64,000 nt of DNA from Fodinibacter sp963707895 (GCA_963707895.1 CAVPRS010000011.1:1-64000); one strand, 5' to 3'. Counted from the stretch's first letter, positions 1 through 8,252 are shown. A program made the numbers and translations. Notes: generated from the letters alone by a model not told the origin.

Positions 1-1
1 G

Positions 2-988
2 ACCGACCTGCAGGCAGTGCGGCTCGGCCGACCGATCAGCGATGCCGCCCGCGGTTCCGCCGCGGCGCTGGCCGGGATCGCGCTCGGCGCCGCCGCCACC
101 GAGGCCGTGCCCTACGGCGGCGACGAGACCATGGCGTATGCCGGTGCGCCCGTCGCCGGGCCGGGCACCGACACCCTGGCCGGGCTCGACGACGACGAGG
201 ACCGCAAGCGCGGCGCCGGCTCGTGGATCGTGCTGGCGCTCATCGCGCTCGCCGCGCTCGCGGCTCTCGCCTACGGGTTGTCCACCTACTTCGGGGAGCC
301 GGACGTCCCCAAGGTCGCGGTGCCGCGCGTGGTCGACATGCCGTACCAGACGGCCACCGCCGAGCTCGTGAAGGTCAAGCTGGTCGCCGACGTCGTCCGC
401 CAGCCCAGCGACACGGTCCCCGAGGACACCGTCATCAGCCAGAACCCCACGGCCGGCACCGAGGTGACGCAGAACAGCACGGTGAAGCTGTTCGTGTCCT
501 CCGGGCCGACGGCCGTGACCGTGCCCGACCTCAAGGGCCTCACCGTGCAGGAGGCGCAGAGCCAGTTGAGCGACCAGGGCCTGGCCGTCGGCACCGTCCA
601 GGAGGTCAACGACCCCGACACCGAGCAGGGCAAGATCATCGACTCCAACCCCGGTGCCGGCACGTCCGTCTCGCCGCAGTCCAAGATCAACCTGCGCGTG
701 GGCACCGGGAAGGTCGAGGTGCCCAACGTCGTCGGCAAGTCGCAGAGCCAGGCGCAGTCGGTCATCGCGGGCGTCAACCTGCAGGTCGAGACGAAGTTCA
801 AGGCGACCAACGACGCGCCGGAGGGCACCGTCATCTCGCAGAGCCCCAAGGACGGCACGGTCGACATCGGCGGCACGGTCAAGATCACCGTGGCCCAGAA
901 GCCGGCGCCGACCCTCACGCCGACGACGGTGACGCCGACGCCCACAGAGACCCCGACCACGACCGCGACGCCCCCACCGACCCCCTGA
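2..988 (+). CDS. pknB: PASTA-domain Ser/Thr protein kinase (PknB/Stk1 type), C-terminal part
   Basis: The frame is open from the first bases of the window, so the kinase domain lies upstream and only the C-terminal ~328 residues are seen. In order there is a cytoplasmic juxtamembrane linker, one membrane helix (SWIVLALIALAALAALAYG) and three extracellular PASTA repeats recognisable by the VPxVxG/PDLKG and ISQNPxAGT motifs, then a Thr/Pro-rich tail rich in TPT repeats. PASTA repeats of this family sense muropeptides or lipid II, and the kinase controls cell-wall growth and division. It converges with the pabA-sortase-DUF881 group, as in the mycobacterial pknB-trpG neighbourhood. The family assignment is firm from the PASTA architecture and context; the kinase half itself cannot be seen. 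Confidence 0.93.
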   Translation, partial: TDLQAVRLGRPISDAARGSAAALAGIALGAAATEAVPYGGDETMAYAGAPVAGPGTDTLAGLDDDEDRKRGAGSWIVLALIALAALAALAYGLSTYFGEPDVPKVAVPRVVDMPYQTATAELVKVKLVADVVRQPSDTVPEDTVISQNPTAGTEVTQNSTVKLFVSSGPTAVTVPDLKGLTVQEAQSQLSDQGLAVGTVQEVNDPDTEQGKIIDSNPGAGTSVSPQSKINLRVGTGKVEVPNVVGKSQSQAQSVIAGVNLQVETKFKATNDAPEGTVISQSPKDGTVDIGGTVKITVAQKPAPTLTPTTVTPTPTETPTTTATPPPTP

Positions 989-1017
989 CCCAACTGACCG
1001 GGATTCGGCCGGCGGCG

Positions 1018-1674
1018 TCAGCCGGCGGCGACCATCCGTGCGACGCCCGCCGCGTCGTGCACGAGCGGGCTGAGGCCGACCGAGCGCTCGACGGCATCCG
1101 GCATGCCGCACAGCTGGAGCCAGTTGGCGAGCATCCGGTGGCCGCCGTGGGTGAGCACCGACTCGGGGTGGAACTGCACCCCGTGCAGCGGCAGCGTCGC
1201 GTGGCGCACCGCCATGATGATGCCGCTCTCGGTGCTCCCGTTGGCGAGCAGCTCGTCGGGCAGCGTCGCCGGCTCGATCGTGAGCGAGTGGTAGCGGGTG
1301 GCGGTGAACGGGTCGGGCGCACCCTCGAGCACGCCGGTGCCGTCGTGGTGCACCTGGGAGGTCTTGCCGTGCAGCAGCTCGGGGGCCCGGCCGACCGTGG
1401 CGCCGAGCACCACACCGAGGGCCTGGTGGCCCAGGCACACGCCGAGCATCGGCTGCTCACGCTCGGCGCAGGCCTCGATCATCGCCATCGAGACGCCGGC
1501 CTCCTCGGGGGTACCGGGGCCGGGCGAGACCAGCACGCCGTCGAACTCCGCCCCGTCGGCGGGCGCGACCGCGTCGTTGCGCACGACCTCGCACTGCGCG
1601 CCGAGCTGCTCGAGGTAGCCGACGATCGTGAAGACGAAGCTGTCGTAGTTGTCGACGACGAGGATGCGGGTCAT
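1018..1674 (-). CDS. pabA: Aminodeoxychorismate/anthranilate synthase component II (glutamine amidotransferase)
   Basis: 218-residue class I glutamine amidotransferase that hydrolyses glutamine and hands ammonia to a chorismate-using partner (PabB or TrpE) in folate or tryptophan synthesis. The N-terminus ILVVDNYDSFVF, the oxyanion loop SPGPGTPEEAG, the nucleophile elbow MLGVCLGHQALG with the catalytic Cys, and the HPES motif with catalytic His and Glu (GVQFHPESVL) are all present, and the length is normal. The gene stands next to pknB as trpG does in mycobacteria. No chorismate-binding partner is in the window, so PabA and TrpG cannot be told apart. The start is an ATG with no competing in-frame start upstream. 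Confidence 0.93.
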   Translation of the reverse strand: MTRILVVDNYDSFVFTIVGYLEQLGAQCEVVRNDAVAPADGAEFDGVLVSPGPGTPEEAGVSMAMIEACAEREQPMLGVCLGHQALGVVLGATVGRAPELLHGKTSQVHHDGTGVLEGAPDPFTATRYHSLTIEPATLPDELLANGSTESGIIMAVRHATLPLHGVQFHPESVLTHGGHRMLANWLQLCGMPDAVERSVGLSPLVHDAAGVARMVAAG

Positions 1675-1698
1675 GGGGTCAATGGTGCACCGTCGGCG

Positions 1699-1857
1699 TC
1701 ACGGCCCGACGGTCGACTCCGTGAACGGCAGCAGCGGGCTGATCGCCGGGAACACCCACAGGAAGCAGACGGCGACCACGACGAAGGCGAGCACCAGGCA
1801 CAGCAGGGCCCGGGCCCACGTGGGTCCGGGCAGGTGGCGCCACAAGGCGGCGTACAC
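1699..1857 (-). CDS. Small single-pass membrane protein downstream of sortase
   Basis: A 52-residue protein (start VYAALWRHLPGPTW) with one hydrophobic helix (ALLCLVLAFVVVAVCFLWVF) and a short polar C-terminus. The GTG start lies 2 bases after the sortase stop and is preceded by an AAGGGGG ribosome site inside the end of the sortase gene, so the two are translationally coupled. Small proteins of this layout recur next to class E sortases in Actinobacteria. Function is unknown; association with the sortase is inferred only from position. A longer open frame in the same register overlaps the sortase gene on the same strand and is a shadow. Confidence 0.75.
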   Translation of the reverse strand: MYAALWRHLPGPTWARALLCLVLAFVVVAVCFLWVFPAISPLLPFTESTVGP

Positions 1858-1859
1858 GG

Positions 1860-2546
1860 TCAGGCCCCCTTCGGGGTGGTCAGCCACTTCGACGGGTCCC
1901 ACTCGGCACGCGGCACCTCGGCCACGAGCCGGCCGTGCACGACGAACCGCTGGGTGGCGCTGTACTTCGGGTGGCACGAGGTCATCGTGATCGTCGCCTC
2001 GGTCGGGGTGCCTCCGGGCTTGCCGGGCACCGGGTCGAGGACGTCGACCTCCCACGGACGCACGATCTCGCGCGAGGTCACCTCGTAGACGTAGACCGTC
2101 CCGGCCGTCTCGACGACCACCCGGTCGCCGTCCTCGAGCCGGTCGATGTCGTGGAACGGCCGGCCGTAGGTGGTGCGGTGACCCGCGACGGCGAAGTTGC
2201 CGACCTGTCCGGGGCCGGCAGTGCCGACGTAGTGGCCGATGCCGAGGGCCAGCACGGGGCGGCCGGTGCCCTGGATGACCGGTCGCGCGTAGTCGGCGCC
2301 GAACCGCGGGATGCGCACCACCGCGAACGCACCGTCCTTGCCGATCGCCGTCGGGATGCCGTTGTCGAGCACCGGCGCCGGTGTGCCTCGGGCGAAGTCG
2401 TCCTCGAGCGTCTGCACGATCTGGGTCTGCACCCGGTTGGCGGCGACGTCGGTCCACCACAGCTGCCAGGCGGCGAACAGGAGCAGCAGCACCCCGAGCG
2501 TCATGAGGAGCTCGCCGGCCCAGCCGACGAGGCGACGGATTCTCAC
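1860..2546 (-). CDS. srtE: Class E sortase
   Basis: 228-residue membrane-anchored cysteine transpeptidase that attaches surface proteins to the cell wall by their LAxTG-type sorting signals. An N-terminal membrane helix (residues ~10-30) is followed by the sortase barrel. The catalytic His lies in VAGHRTTYG, the catalytic Cys in TMTSCHPKYSATQR, and the conserved Arg follows in the same strand; TxTxCxPxxSxxxR is typical of class E. The GTG start overlaps the stop of the upstream DUF881 gene by four bases (GTGA), indicating coupling. No obvious LAxTG substrate gene is adjacent, so it is probably a housekeeping sortase. The class is assigned from motif spacing and the actinobacterial context. 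Confidence 0.9.
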   Translation of the reverse strand: MRIRRLVGWAGELLMTLGVLLLLFAAWQLWWTDVAANRVQTQIVQTLEDDFARGTPAPVLDNGIPTAIGKDGAFAVVRIPRFGADYARPVIQGTGRPVLALGIGHYVGTAGPGQVGNFAVAGHRTTYGRPFHDIDRLEDGDRVVVETAGTVYVYEVTSREIVRPWEVDVLDPVPGKPGGTPTEATITMTSCHPKYSATQRFVVHGRLVAEVPRAEWDPSKWLTTPKGA

Positions 2547-3295
2547 GAGGCGGGGACCTCGGCGTGCTCGGGCACGATCGAGCCGCTGTAGGCGGGGAAG
2601 GTCTGGCTCCCGACGTTGCCCACGTCGTAGCCGAGGCCGACGGCGATCGACCAGTCGCGCAGGTTGGCCACGGCCGGGTCGGTGTCGAGCGCCGAGCGCA
2701 TCGCGTCGCGGTTGCCGATGGCGGTGATGACGTAGGGAGGGGAGTAGACCCGGCCCTGGAGGATCAGGGTGTTGCCGACGCAGCGCACCGCGCTGGTGGA
2801 GACGACCCGCTGGTCCTGGAGCATCATCGCCTCGGCGCCGCCCGCCCAGAGGGCGTTGACCACGGACTGCACGTCCTGCTGGTGGATGACGTAGTCGTCG
2901 GGGTCGGCGCCGGCGGGCACCTCGCCACCCGCGAGCTTGGCGTCGTTGAGGGTGACCCGCAGGGCCGGCCCGCGCACCTTGGTGCGGCCGGCGGCCGTGG
3001 CGATCTCGTTGGCCTGGCGCTCGAGCTTCTGGGTCTCGAGGTCGCCGGGGGCCAGGGCGGCGGTGGCCTCGTCGACCTTGCCCTGCAGGTCGTCGAGCTG
3101 TCCGGCCCGCGTCTCGTTGGTGCGGTTCTGGGCGCGGATCAGGTCGGGTAGCTGAGCCTGGTCGGTGCGCAGGTCCTCACCCTGCGAGGCCCGCACGCTG
3201 GAGGCGAACAGGGTGCCCGCGACGAGCGCCGCGACGGGCACCAGCCATGGCCACGGGGAGGGACGGTTCACCCGTCCCGCGTGCGTGCCGACCAC
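2543..3295 (-). CDS. DUF881 family membrane protein
   Basis: 250-residue protein with an N-terminal membrane helix (WPWLVPVAALVAGTLFASS), an extracytoplasmic coiled-coil-prone stretch (about residues 35-85) and the conserved DUF881 core (VTLNDAKLAG, DDYVIHQQDVQSVVNALW, GAEAMMLQDQRV, NRDAMRSAL). This is the family of mycobacterial Rv0012, found beside crgA and pknB. Its molecular role is unknown; position suggests a link to division or wall growth. The start at 3295 is preferred because AGGAGG sits 8 bases upstream of it, whereas the earlier in-frame GTG at 3304 would leave no spacer. Confidence 0.88.
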   Translation of the reverse strand: MVGTHAGRVNRPSPWPWLVPVAALVAGTLFASSVRASQGEDLRTDQAQLPDLIRAQNRTNETRAGQLDDLQGKVDEATAALAPGDLETQKLERQANEIATAAGRTKVRGPALRVTLNDAKLAGGEVPAGADPDDYVIHQQDVQSVVNALWAGGAEAMMLQDQRVVSTSAVRCVGNTLILQGRVYSPPYVITAIGNRDAMRSALDTDPAVANLRDWSIAVGLGYDVGNVGSQTFPAYSGSIVPEHAEVPAS

Positions 3296-3324
3296 CGTGG
3301 CCACCTCCTCTCAAGAACACCCTC

Positions 3325-3330
3325 TACGCT
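3325..3330 (+). promoter_or_regulatory. Candidate -10 element for crgA
   Basis: TACGCT followed by A fits the actinobacterial TAnnnT -10 consensus and lies 35 bases before the crgA start. No good -35 box is seen, which is common for such promoters. crgA also has a GAGGAG ribosome site before its GTG. Confidence 0.4.
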
Positions 3331-3365
3331 AGGCCCACACCATCAACGCAACGAGGAGATCGTTC

Positions 3366-3617
3366 GTGCCCGAGTCCAAGGGTCGCAACAAACCCGCTTA
3401 CACCCCGCCGCGCACGGCGTCGAAGAACACCGCGCCCAATCCGCGCTGGTTCGTCCCCGTGATGCTCGGTCTGATGGTCGTCGGCCTGCTCTGGGTCGTC
3501 ACCTACTACATCTCCGGGTCCGCCCAGCTCCCCATCCCGGCGCTCGGCCGCTGGAACCTCGGCGTCGGCTTCGGCCTGATGCTCTCCGGCTTCCTGATGA
3601 CCACCCGCTGGCGCTGA
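3366..3617 (+). CDS. crgA: Cell division protein CrgA
   Basis: 83-residue protein with a short basic, Pro-rich cytoplasmic N-terminus (YTPPRTASKNTAPNPRW) and two membrane helices (about residues 29-49 and 65-78) joined by a short outside loop. This is the layout of CrgA, which bridges FtsZ, FtsQ, FtsI and peptidoglycan synthases at the septum in Streptomyces and Mycobacterium. The residues WFVPVMLGLMVVGLLWVVTY and NLGVGFGLMLSGF match the family. It is divergent from the DUF881 gene, with a GAGGAG ribosome site ahead of the GTG start, in the conserved pknB-crgA-ppi neighbourhood. Confidence 0.93.
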   Translation: MPESKGRNKPAYTPPRTASKNTAPNPRWFVPVMLGLMVVGLLWVVTYYISGSAQLPIPALGRWNLGVGFGLMLSGFLMTTRWR

Positions 3618-3633
3618 CCTGCGGCGATCCGGG

Positions 3634-3686
3634 TTGTCCACAGGCGTTGTCCCCACTGGGGACGAATGACACGCGTGTAATCCACA
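3634..3686 (+). promoter_or_regulatory. Candidate DnaA boxes outside oriC
   Basis: The 78-bp gap between crgA and the rhomboid gene holds TTGTCCACA at 3634-3642, the exact box found in oriC of this chromosome, and TAATCCACA at 3678-3686, one base off the classical TTATCCACA. Both are on the plus strand. They lie about 36 kb from oriC and could titrate DnaA or regulate the neighbouring genes; that role is inferred. Confidence 0.4.
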
Positions 3687-3695
3687 GGCAGGCGG

Positions 3696-4604
3696 TCAGC
3701 CCACGAGGGCGTACTTCCCGATCGTGAGCACGACGAGCACCAGCAGGATGCCGCCCATCGAGAACCAGTGCACCCGCTGGTTCGGCGGGGGCTCCAGCGG
3801 TCCCCGGTTGCGCCCGGTGTAGGCGATGCTCGCGGCCACGGCCGCCCCGGTGAGGAGCCCACCGAGGTGGGCCTGCCAGGCGATCCCGGGGATCACGAAC
3901 CCGATCACGGCGTTGATGCCGATGATCACGTACATGCCCGCCGACGACCGGCCGAGCCGGCGCTGGAGGACGAGGAACGCCCCGAACAGGCCGAACACCG
4001 CCCCGGAGGCACCGACCGCCCCGGTGCGCCACATCCCGTAGTTGCCCATCGCCGCGTCGAGCTCGGTGGTGGGCGTGGACAGCAGCAGGTACATGACCGA
4101 GCCGCCGAGGGCGCTGAGCAGGTAGATCGCGACGAACCGCGCCCGCCCGAGCATCGGCTCGAGGTAGCTGCCCATCACCCACAGCGCGTACATGTTGAAC
4201 GCGATGTGGGTGATGCCGCCGTGGGCGAAGGCGGAGGTGAGGAAGCGCCACGGCTCGCTCTGGGCCAGGGCCGGGACGAACGAGATCCGGTCGTCGAGCC
4301 CCGGCACGGTCATCTGCAGCACGAACACCGCCACGCAGATGCCGATGATCGTCATCGTGGCGAGCGGCCGCCCGTCGGTGACCTGCCCCCCGAACACGGT
4401 GCGCCCCTGACGCACGGTCCTCGAGCCCTCGGCCACGCAGTCGACGCACTGGATGCCGACCGCGGCCGGCCGCTGGCACTGCGCGCAGGTCGGTCGCATG
4501 CAGCGCTGGCAGCGCACGTAGGACTCCCGGTCGGGGTGCCGGGGGCACACCGGGACCTGCTCCACGGCATCCGGGACGGCCGGCTGCTCACCCACGTCGT
4601 CCAC
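3696..4604 (-). CDS. Rhomboid family intramembrane serine protease with N-terminal zinc ribbon
   Basis: 302-residue rhomboid. Residues ~18-55 carry a B-box-like Cys/His cluster (CPRHP, CQRC, CAQC, CVDC) that should bind zinc. Six or seven membrane helices follow, with the family motifs HGGITHIAFNMYALW, the catalytic serine in GASGAVFGLFG and the catalytic His in AHLGGLLTG. Rhomboids cleave membrane proteins inside the bilayer; the substrate here is unknown. The start is a GTG preceded by a short gap to the cyclophilin gene on the same strand. The zinc-ribbon variant is common in Actinobacteria and plants near ppiA/crgA. Confidence 0.92.
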   Translation of the reverse strand: MDDVGEQPAVPDAVEQVPVCPRHPDRESYVRCQRCMRPTCAQCQRPAAVGIQCVDCVAEGSRTVRQGRTVFGGQVTDGRPLATMTIIGICVAVFVLQMTVPGLDDRISFVPALAQSEPWRFLTSAFAHGGITHIAFNMYALWVMGSYLEPMLGRARFVAIYLLSALGGSVMYLLLSTPTTELDAAMGNYGMWRTGAVGASGAVFGLFGAFLVLQRRLGRSSAGMYVIIGINAVIGFVIPGIAWQAHLGGLLTGAAVAASIAYTGRNRGPLEPPPNQRVHWFSMGGILLVLVVLTIGKYALVG

Positions 4605-4637
4605 CGATCCTGTGCGCGACGACCCGCTGGAGCGGGG

Positions 4638-5156
4638 TCAGTCCTCGATCTCGACGCGCTCGATGACGACGTCGTCGATCGGCTTGTCCATGGAGCCGGT
4701 CGGCACGGCGGCGAGCTTGTCGACGATCTCACGGCTCGGGCCGTCGGCCACCTCGCCGAAGATGGTGTGCTTGCCGTTGAGCCACGGGGTGGCGCCGACG
4801 GTGATGAAGAACTGCGAGCCGTTGGTGCCCTTGCCCATGCGCTTGCCGGCGTTGGCCATCGCGAGCAGGTAGGGACGGTCGAACTGCTTGTCGGGGTGCA
4901 CCTCGTCGTCGAAGGCGTAGCCCGGGCCACCCATGCCGCGGCCGAGCGGGCAGCCGCCCTGGATCATGAAGCCGGGGATGATCCGGTGGAAGATCAGGCC
5001 GTCGTAGAACTTGGTCGGGTTGGTGCGTCCCGCGTCGTCCTTGTACTGCTTGCTCCCGGTCGCGAGGCCGGTGAAGTTGGCGACCGTCTTGGGCGCCTCG
5101 TTGGGGAAGAGCTCGACGACGATCGGGCCGAGAGTGGTGTGGAGGGTTGCCTTCAT
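4638..5156 (-). CDS. ppiA: Peptidyl-prolyl cis-trans isomerase, cyclophilin type
   Basis: 172-residue cytoplasmic cyclophilin that speeds proline isomerisation during folding. Conserved active-site elements are FHRIIPGFMIQGG, the MGKGTNGSQFFIT stretch and WLNGKHTIFGEV. The start MKATLHTTLGPIVVE at 5156 is chosen because the family core begins there; an open frame extends 19 codons upstream without similarity. There is no signal peptide, so it is the cytosolic form. The position next to the rhomboid gene and crgA corresponds to mycobacterial ppiA. The product is sure; the symbol is by synteny. Confidence 0.93.
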   Translation of the reverse strand: MKATLHTTLGPIVVELFPNEAPKTVANFTGLATGSKQYKDDAGRTNPTKFYDGLIFHRIIPGFMIQGGCPLGRGMGGPGYAFDDEVHPDKQFDRPYLLAMANAGKRMGKGTNGSQFFITVGATPWLNGKHTIFGEVADGPSREIVDKLAAVPTGSMDKPIDDVVIERVEIED

Positions 5157-5335
5157 GCGCTCGATCCTCTCACGGAGGAACCACGCACCGAGCAGCCCGG
5201 GGGCCGCCCGCAACGGACGACCGGTTCACCGCGTCCGGATGCCGGAACGGGTGATCCCACCGTCCCGGGATGGCTTGGACGTCCGCAAACAGGGCAGGAT
5301 GGGCGCAAGACGAACGTCCAACACGAGGAGGACAC

Positions 5336-6283
5336 GTGTTCCGCACACCGAGCAAGACCGACCAGGCGAAGGACGCCGTCGCGGCCGGTGCCGTGAAGGT
5401 CAGCGACGGCGCGCAGGTCGCTGCCGAGAAGGTCAGCGACAGCGCACAGGTCGCGGCCGACAAGGCCACCGAGCTGAAGACGAAGGCCGGCGAGGCCGCC
5501 AGCGCGACCGCGGCGGGGGCCGCCACCGCCAAGGTGAAGGCCGCCGACGCCGCCGAGGTGGCCCGCGAGACCGCCGAGACGGTCAAGGAGTTCGCCCAGG
5601 AGGCTGCCGAGACGCTGGCACCCAAGGTCGAGCACGCCCGTGAGACCTTCGTCGACGACGTGCTGCCCAAGGTCGCGAGCGCGCTCGCCGCCATCGCTGC
5701 CGGCGCGGCTGCCGCGAGGGAGTCGGCCAGCGAGGCCGCCGACCGCGCCCCCGACGCCTACGCCGTGCTCAAGGGCGACGCCGTGGCCAAGAAGGGCGGC
5801 AAGGGCAAGTGGATCCTGCTGCTCGGCGCCCTGGCTGCCGGTGCCGCCGTCATGGCCTGGCGAAAGAGCAACGAGCGCCCCGACCCGTGGGCCACCGCGG
5901 GCTCCTACACCCCTCCGAAGCCGGTCTCCGAGAAGGTCAGCGACCTCGCCGGCGCGGCCAAGGAGAAGGCCGTCGAGGTCAAGGACGCGGCAGCCGAGAA
6001 GGCGAGTGAGCTCAAGGACAAGGCCACCGACGCCAAGAGCAGCGCGACGGCCAAGACCGCCGAGGCCAAGGACACCGCGGCGAGCAAGGCTGCCGAGGCC
6101 AAGAGCACCGCCGCCGCGAAGGCCGCCGAGGCCAAGCAGACCGCGGCAGACGCCGCCGACGACCTCGCCGACTCCGCCGAGGGGGCGGGCGACGACGCCG
6201 CCATCCCGTCGATCTCGGAGACCTCCGAGGGCGCCGACCTGTCGACCAAGAACCTCGACACGGGGTCGACCGACAAGGGCTGA
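5336..6283 (+). CDS. Ala/Lys-rich helical membrane-anchored protein of unknown function
   Basis: 315-residue low-complexity protein. Two long Ala/Lys/Glu/Asp-rich stretches (residues ~10-150 and ~195-290), with recurring KVSDGAQVAAEK, AKEKAVEVKDAA and AEAKDTAASKAAEAK units, flank one membrane helix at ~160-180 (KWILLLGALAAGAAVMAW). The 11-residue-like repeats resemble LEA/apolipoprotein-type amphipathic helices; this is an analogy, not a family assignment. An AGGAGGA ribosome site lies 4-5 bases before the GTG at 5336. Similar proteins often follow ppiA in Actinobacteria. It could coat the inner face of the membrane or respond to desiccation, but no function can be claimed. Confidence 0.8.
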   Translation: MFRTPSKTDQAKDAVAAGAVKVSDGAQVAAEKVSDSAQVAADKATELKTKAGEAASATAAGAATAKVKAADAAEVARETAETVKEFAQEAAETLAPKVEHARETFVDDVLPKVASALAAIAAGAAAARESASEAADRAPDAYAVLKGDAVAKKGGKGKWILLLGALAAGAAVMAWRKSNERPDPWATAGSYTPPKPVSEKVSDLAGAAKEKAVEVKDAAAEKASELKDKATDAKSSATAKTAEAKDTAASKAAEAKSTAAAKAAEAKQTAADAADDLADSAEGAGDDAAIPSISETSEGADLSTKNLDTGSTDKG

Positions 6284-6307
6284 CCGCTCAGCACCACCGC
6301 ACTGCAC

Positions 6308-6339
6308 GACGCCGGCTGCCCGACAGGGCGGCCGGCGTC
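6308..6339. terminator. Bidirectional hairpin terminator between convergent genes
   Basis: Perfect 9-bp stem GACGCCGGC/GCCGGCGTC with a second GCCC/GGGC stem inside it, lying between the stop of the Ala-rich gene and the stop of the GH3 gene. No T-run follows, as is usual for high-GC terminators. Confidence 0.6.
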
Positions 6340-6362
6340 GGCGTTCGTGGGATGCCGCTCGC

Positions 6363-8252
6363 TCAGATGGTCAGCCCGTGGCCGAACGCGAAGAGCGGGT
6401 CGTCGTAGCCCGGAACGTCCTCGGGGTGGGCCCGGACCTGGTCCATCGAGCGCGGCAGGTCGAACGGCAGCCGCCCCCGTGGCGGGATGACCCCGGTGAG
6501 GGCCTCGAGCAGGGCGTCGTCGCTCGTGCCGTAGCTGCCGACCACCGCGTCGGCCACCGACACCACAGGGGTCAACACCGCCGGCCGGTCGAGCACGACG
6601 TCGACGACGAGGCGGCACTCGGCCGCGATCCGCTGCAGTCGGACGACGAGGCCAGGGGGGAAGTCGAGCGATCCCTGGTGGAACCACGACTCGAGGAACA
6701 GGTCCGAGCGCGGCTCGAACGGCGCCATCAGGCGCACGAGCGCGACGTCCGCGTCCTCCGGCCGGTCCACGGGGATGCCGTGCCGCGCCACCGCGTCCCG
6801 GCTCACGTTCTCCGCGTAGATGCGCAGCCCGCTCGTCAGGGGAAGGGCCGGGCCGGCATCCGTGCTGCCGTTGGTGAGCACGGTGACGGAGCGGGCCTGT
6901 GCCTCGTAGCCGGCGGCGCGGAAGTCGTCACGGCCCACGGTGCGCGACGCGGCGTCGACGTCGACGAAGGGGTCGTCGAACAGCCCGAGCCGGAACTTCA
7001 CGGCCAGCAGCCGCCGGGCCGACGCGTCGATCCGGGACTCCGAGACACGTCCCTGTGCCACGAGGTCGAGCAGCACGTCGACGCACTCCTCGCCCCCGAA
7101 CTGGTCGGCACCGGCGGCGATGATGCGCTCCATCCGCTGGTGCGGGTCGAGGTGCTCGACCCCCCAGGCACGGGCGGGCAGCACCTGGTCCCCGACGTGG
7201 TTGTCGTTGACCAGCTCCCAGTCGGTGAGCACGACGCCGTCGTAGCCGAGCTGCTCACGCAGCATGCCGGTGACGACCTGGGCGTTGTATCCGAAGCCGA
7301 CCTCCTCGATGGCCACGCCGTCGACCTCGAGCCCGACCGGCATCCCGTAGTAGGGCATGACCGCCGCGGTGCCGGCCTCGATGACCGCCGGGAACGGCGC
7401 CAGGTGCTCCGCGAACCGACCGCCGGGGTAGACCTGCTCGCGCCCGTAGGGGAAGTGGGCGTCCTCGCCGTCCTTCTGGGGGCCGCCGCCGGGGAAGTGC
7501 TTCGACGTGCAGGCCACGCTGTCGGGCCCGATCACCTTCTGCTGGAAGCCCTCGAGGTAGGCCGTGCCGAGCTCGGTCACGAGCCCGGCGTCCTGCCCGA
7601 ACGTTCCTGCCTGACGGGCCCAGCGCGGCTCCGTCGCGAGGTCGAGAGTGGGGTGCAGAGCGGCCCGGATGCCGACCGCGACGTACTCCTGCCGGGCGAT
7701 GTCGGCGAACTCGCGCACGAGCTCGGCGTCGCGCAGCGCGGCCAGGCCCAGCGGCTCTGGCCACTGCGAGAACGCCTTGGCCGTGAACGAGACCCCCGCG
7801 TTCTCGATGAACGCGTGCCGCGGGTCGGTCGAGATCGTCACGGGGATGCCGTGCGGCGTGCCCTCGGCGAGCGCCTGGAGCGCGTTGTGCCACAGGGCCG
7901 CCATCCGGGCGTCCTCGAGGACGTGCACGTTGAAGTGGGTCAGGTGCTTCTCCAGCACGACGACACTGGTCGGCGACTTGCTGATCGCGCCCGCGCCCTC
8001 GACGACGGTGCCGTCGGCGCCCGCCTCGATCACGGTGTGGAACATCAGGCCGACCTTCTCCTCGAGCGAGAGCCGCGCGAGCAGGTCGTCGACCCGTGCC
8101 TCGACGTCGAGGCGCGGATCCTCGTAGGGGTCCATCCGTCCGTTGCCGTTGAGGTCGCGGTAGCGCACCCCCTCGTCGGTGGTCGCCCAGGCCCCGCCGG
8201 TGCCGGGGTCGTCGGGTGCCGTGCTGTCGCTGGATGCCGTGGTGTCCCTCAC
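6363..8252 (-). CDS. Glycoside hydrolase family 3 beta-glucosidase-like protein
   Basis: 629-residue cytoplasmic GH3 enzyme (no signal peptide). It has the (beta/alpha)8 domain with SLEEKVGLMFH, the KHFPGGGP signature and the nucleophile-bearing strand GYDGVVLTDWELV, where the Asp is the expected nucleophile, followed by the C-terminal alpha/beta sandwich. The start at 8252 (VRDTTASSD) has a GAGGGG site about 9 bases upstream; 27 further codons are open but unlike the family. It is the last gene of the sugar operon and would hydrolyse the oligosaccharides brought in by the ABC transporter. Substrate linkage is not readable from sequence. A strong hairpin separates it from the gene upstream. 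Confidence 0.9.
   Translation of the reverse strand: MRDTTASSDSTAPDDPGTGGAWATTDEGVRYRDLNGNGRMDPYEDPRLDVEARVDDLLARLSLEEKVGLMFHTVIEAGADGTVVEGAGAISKSPTSVVVLEKHLTHFNVHVLEDARMAALWHNALQALAEGTPHGIPVTISTDPRHAFIENAGVSFTAKAFSQWPEPLGLAALRDAELVREFADIARQEYVAVGIRAALHPTLDLATEPRWARQAGTFGQDAGLVTELGTAYLEGFQQKVIGPDSVACTSKHFPGGGPQKDGEDAHFPYGREQVYPGGRFAEHLAPFPAVIEAGTAAVMPYYGMPVGLEVDGVAIEEVGFGYNAQVVTGMLREQLGYDGVVLTDWELVNDNHVGDQVLPARAWGVEHLDPHQRMERIIAAGADQFGGEECVDVLLDLVAQGRVSESRIDASARRLLAVKFRLGLFDDPFVDVDAASRTVGRDDFRAAGYEAQARSVTVLTNGSTDAGPALPLTSGLRIYAENVSRDAVARHGIPVDRPEDADVALVRLMAPFEPRSDLFLESWFHQGSLDFPPGLVVRLQRIAAECRLVVDVVLDRPAVLTPVVSVADAVVGSYGTSDDALLEALTGVIPPRGRLPFDLPRSMDQVRAHPEDVPGYDDPLFAFGHGLTI

Noticed and set aside
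223..2088. 621-codon plus-strand open frame over pknB and the sortase
   Set aside because: Overlaps several well-supported genes, mostly Arg/Gly/His, no domain features.
1699..2460. Long minus-strand open frame through the sortase gene
   Set aside because: Only its last 52 codons, after the sortase stop, look like a real protein; the upstream part is a shadow of the sortase.
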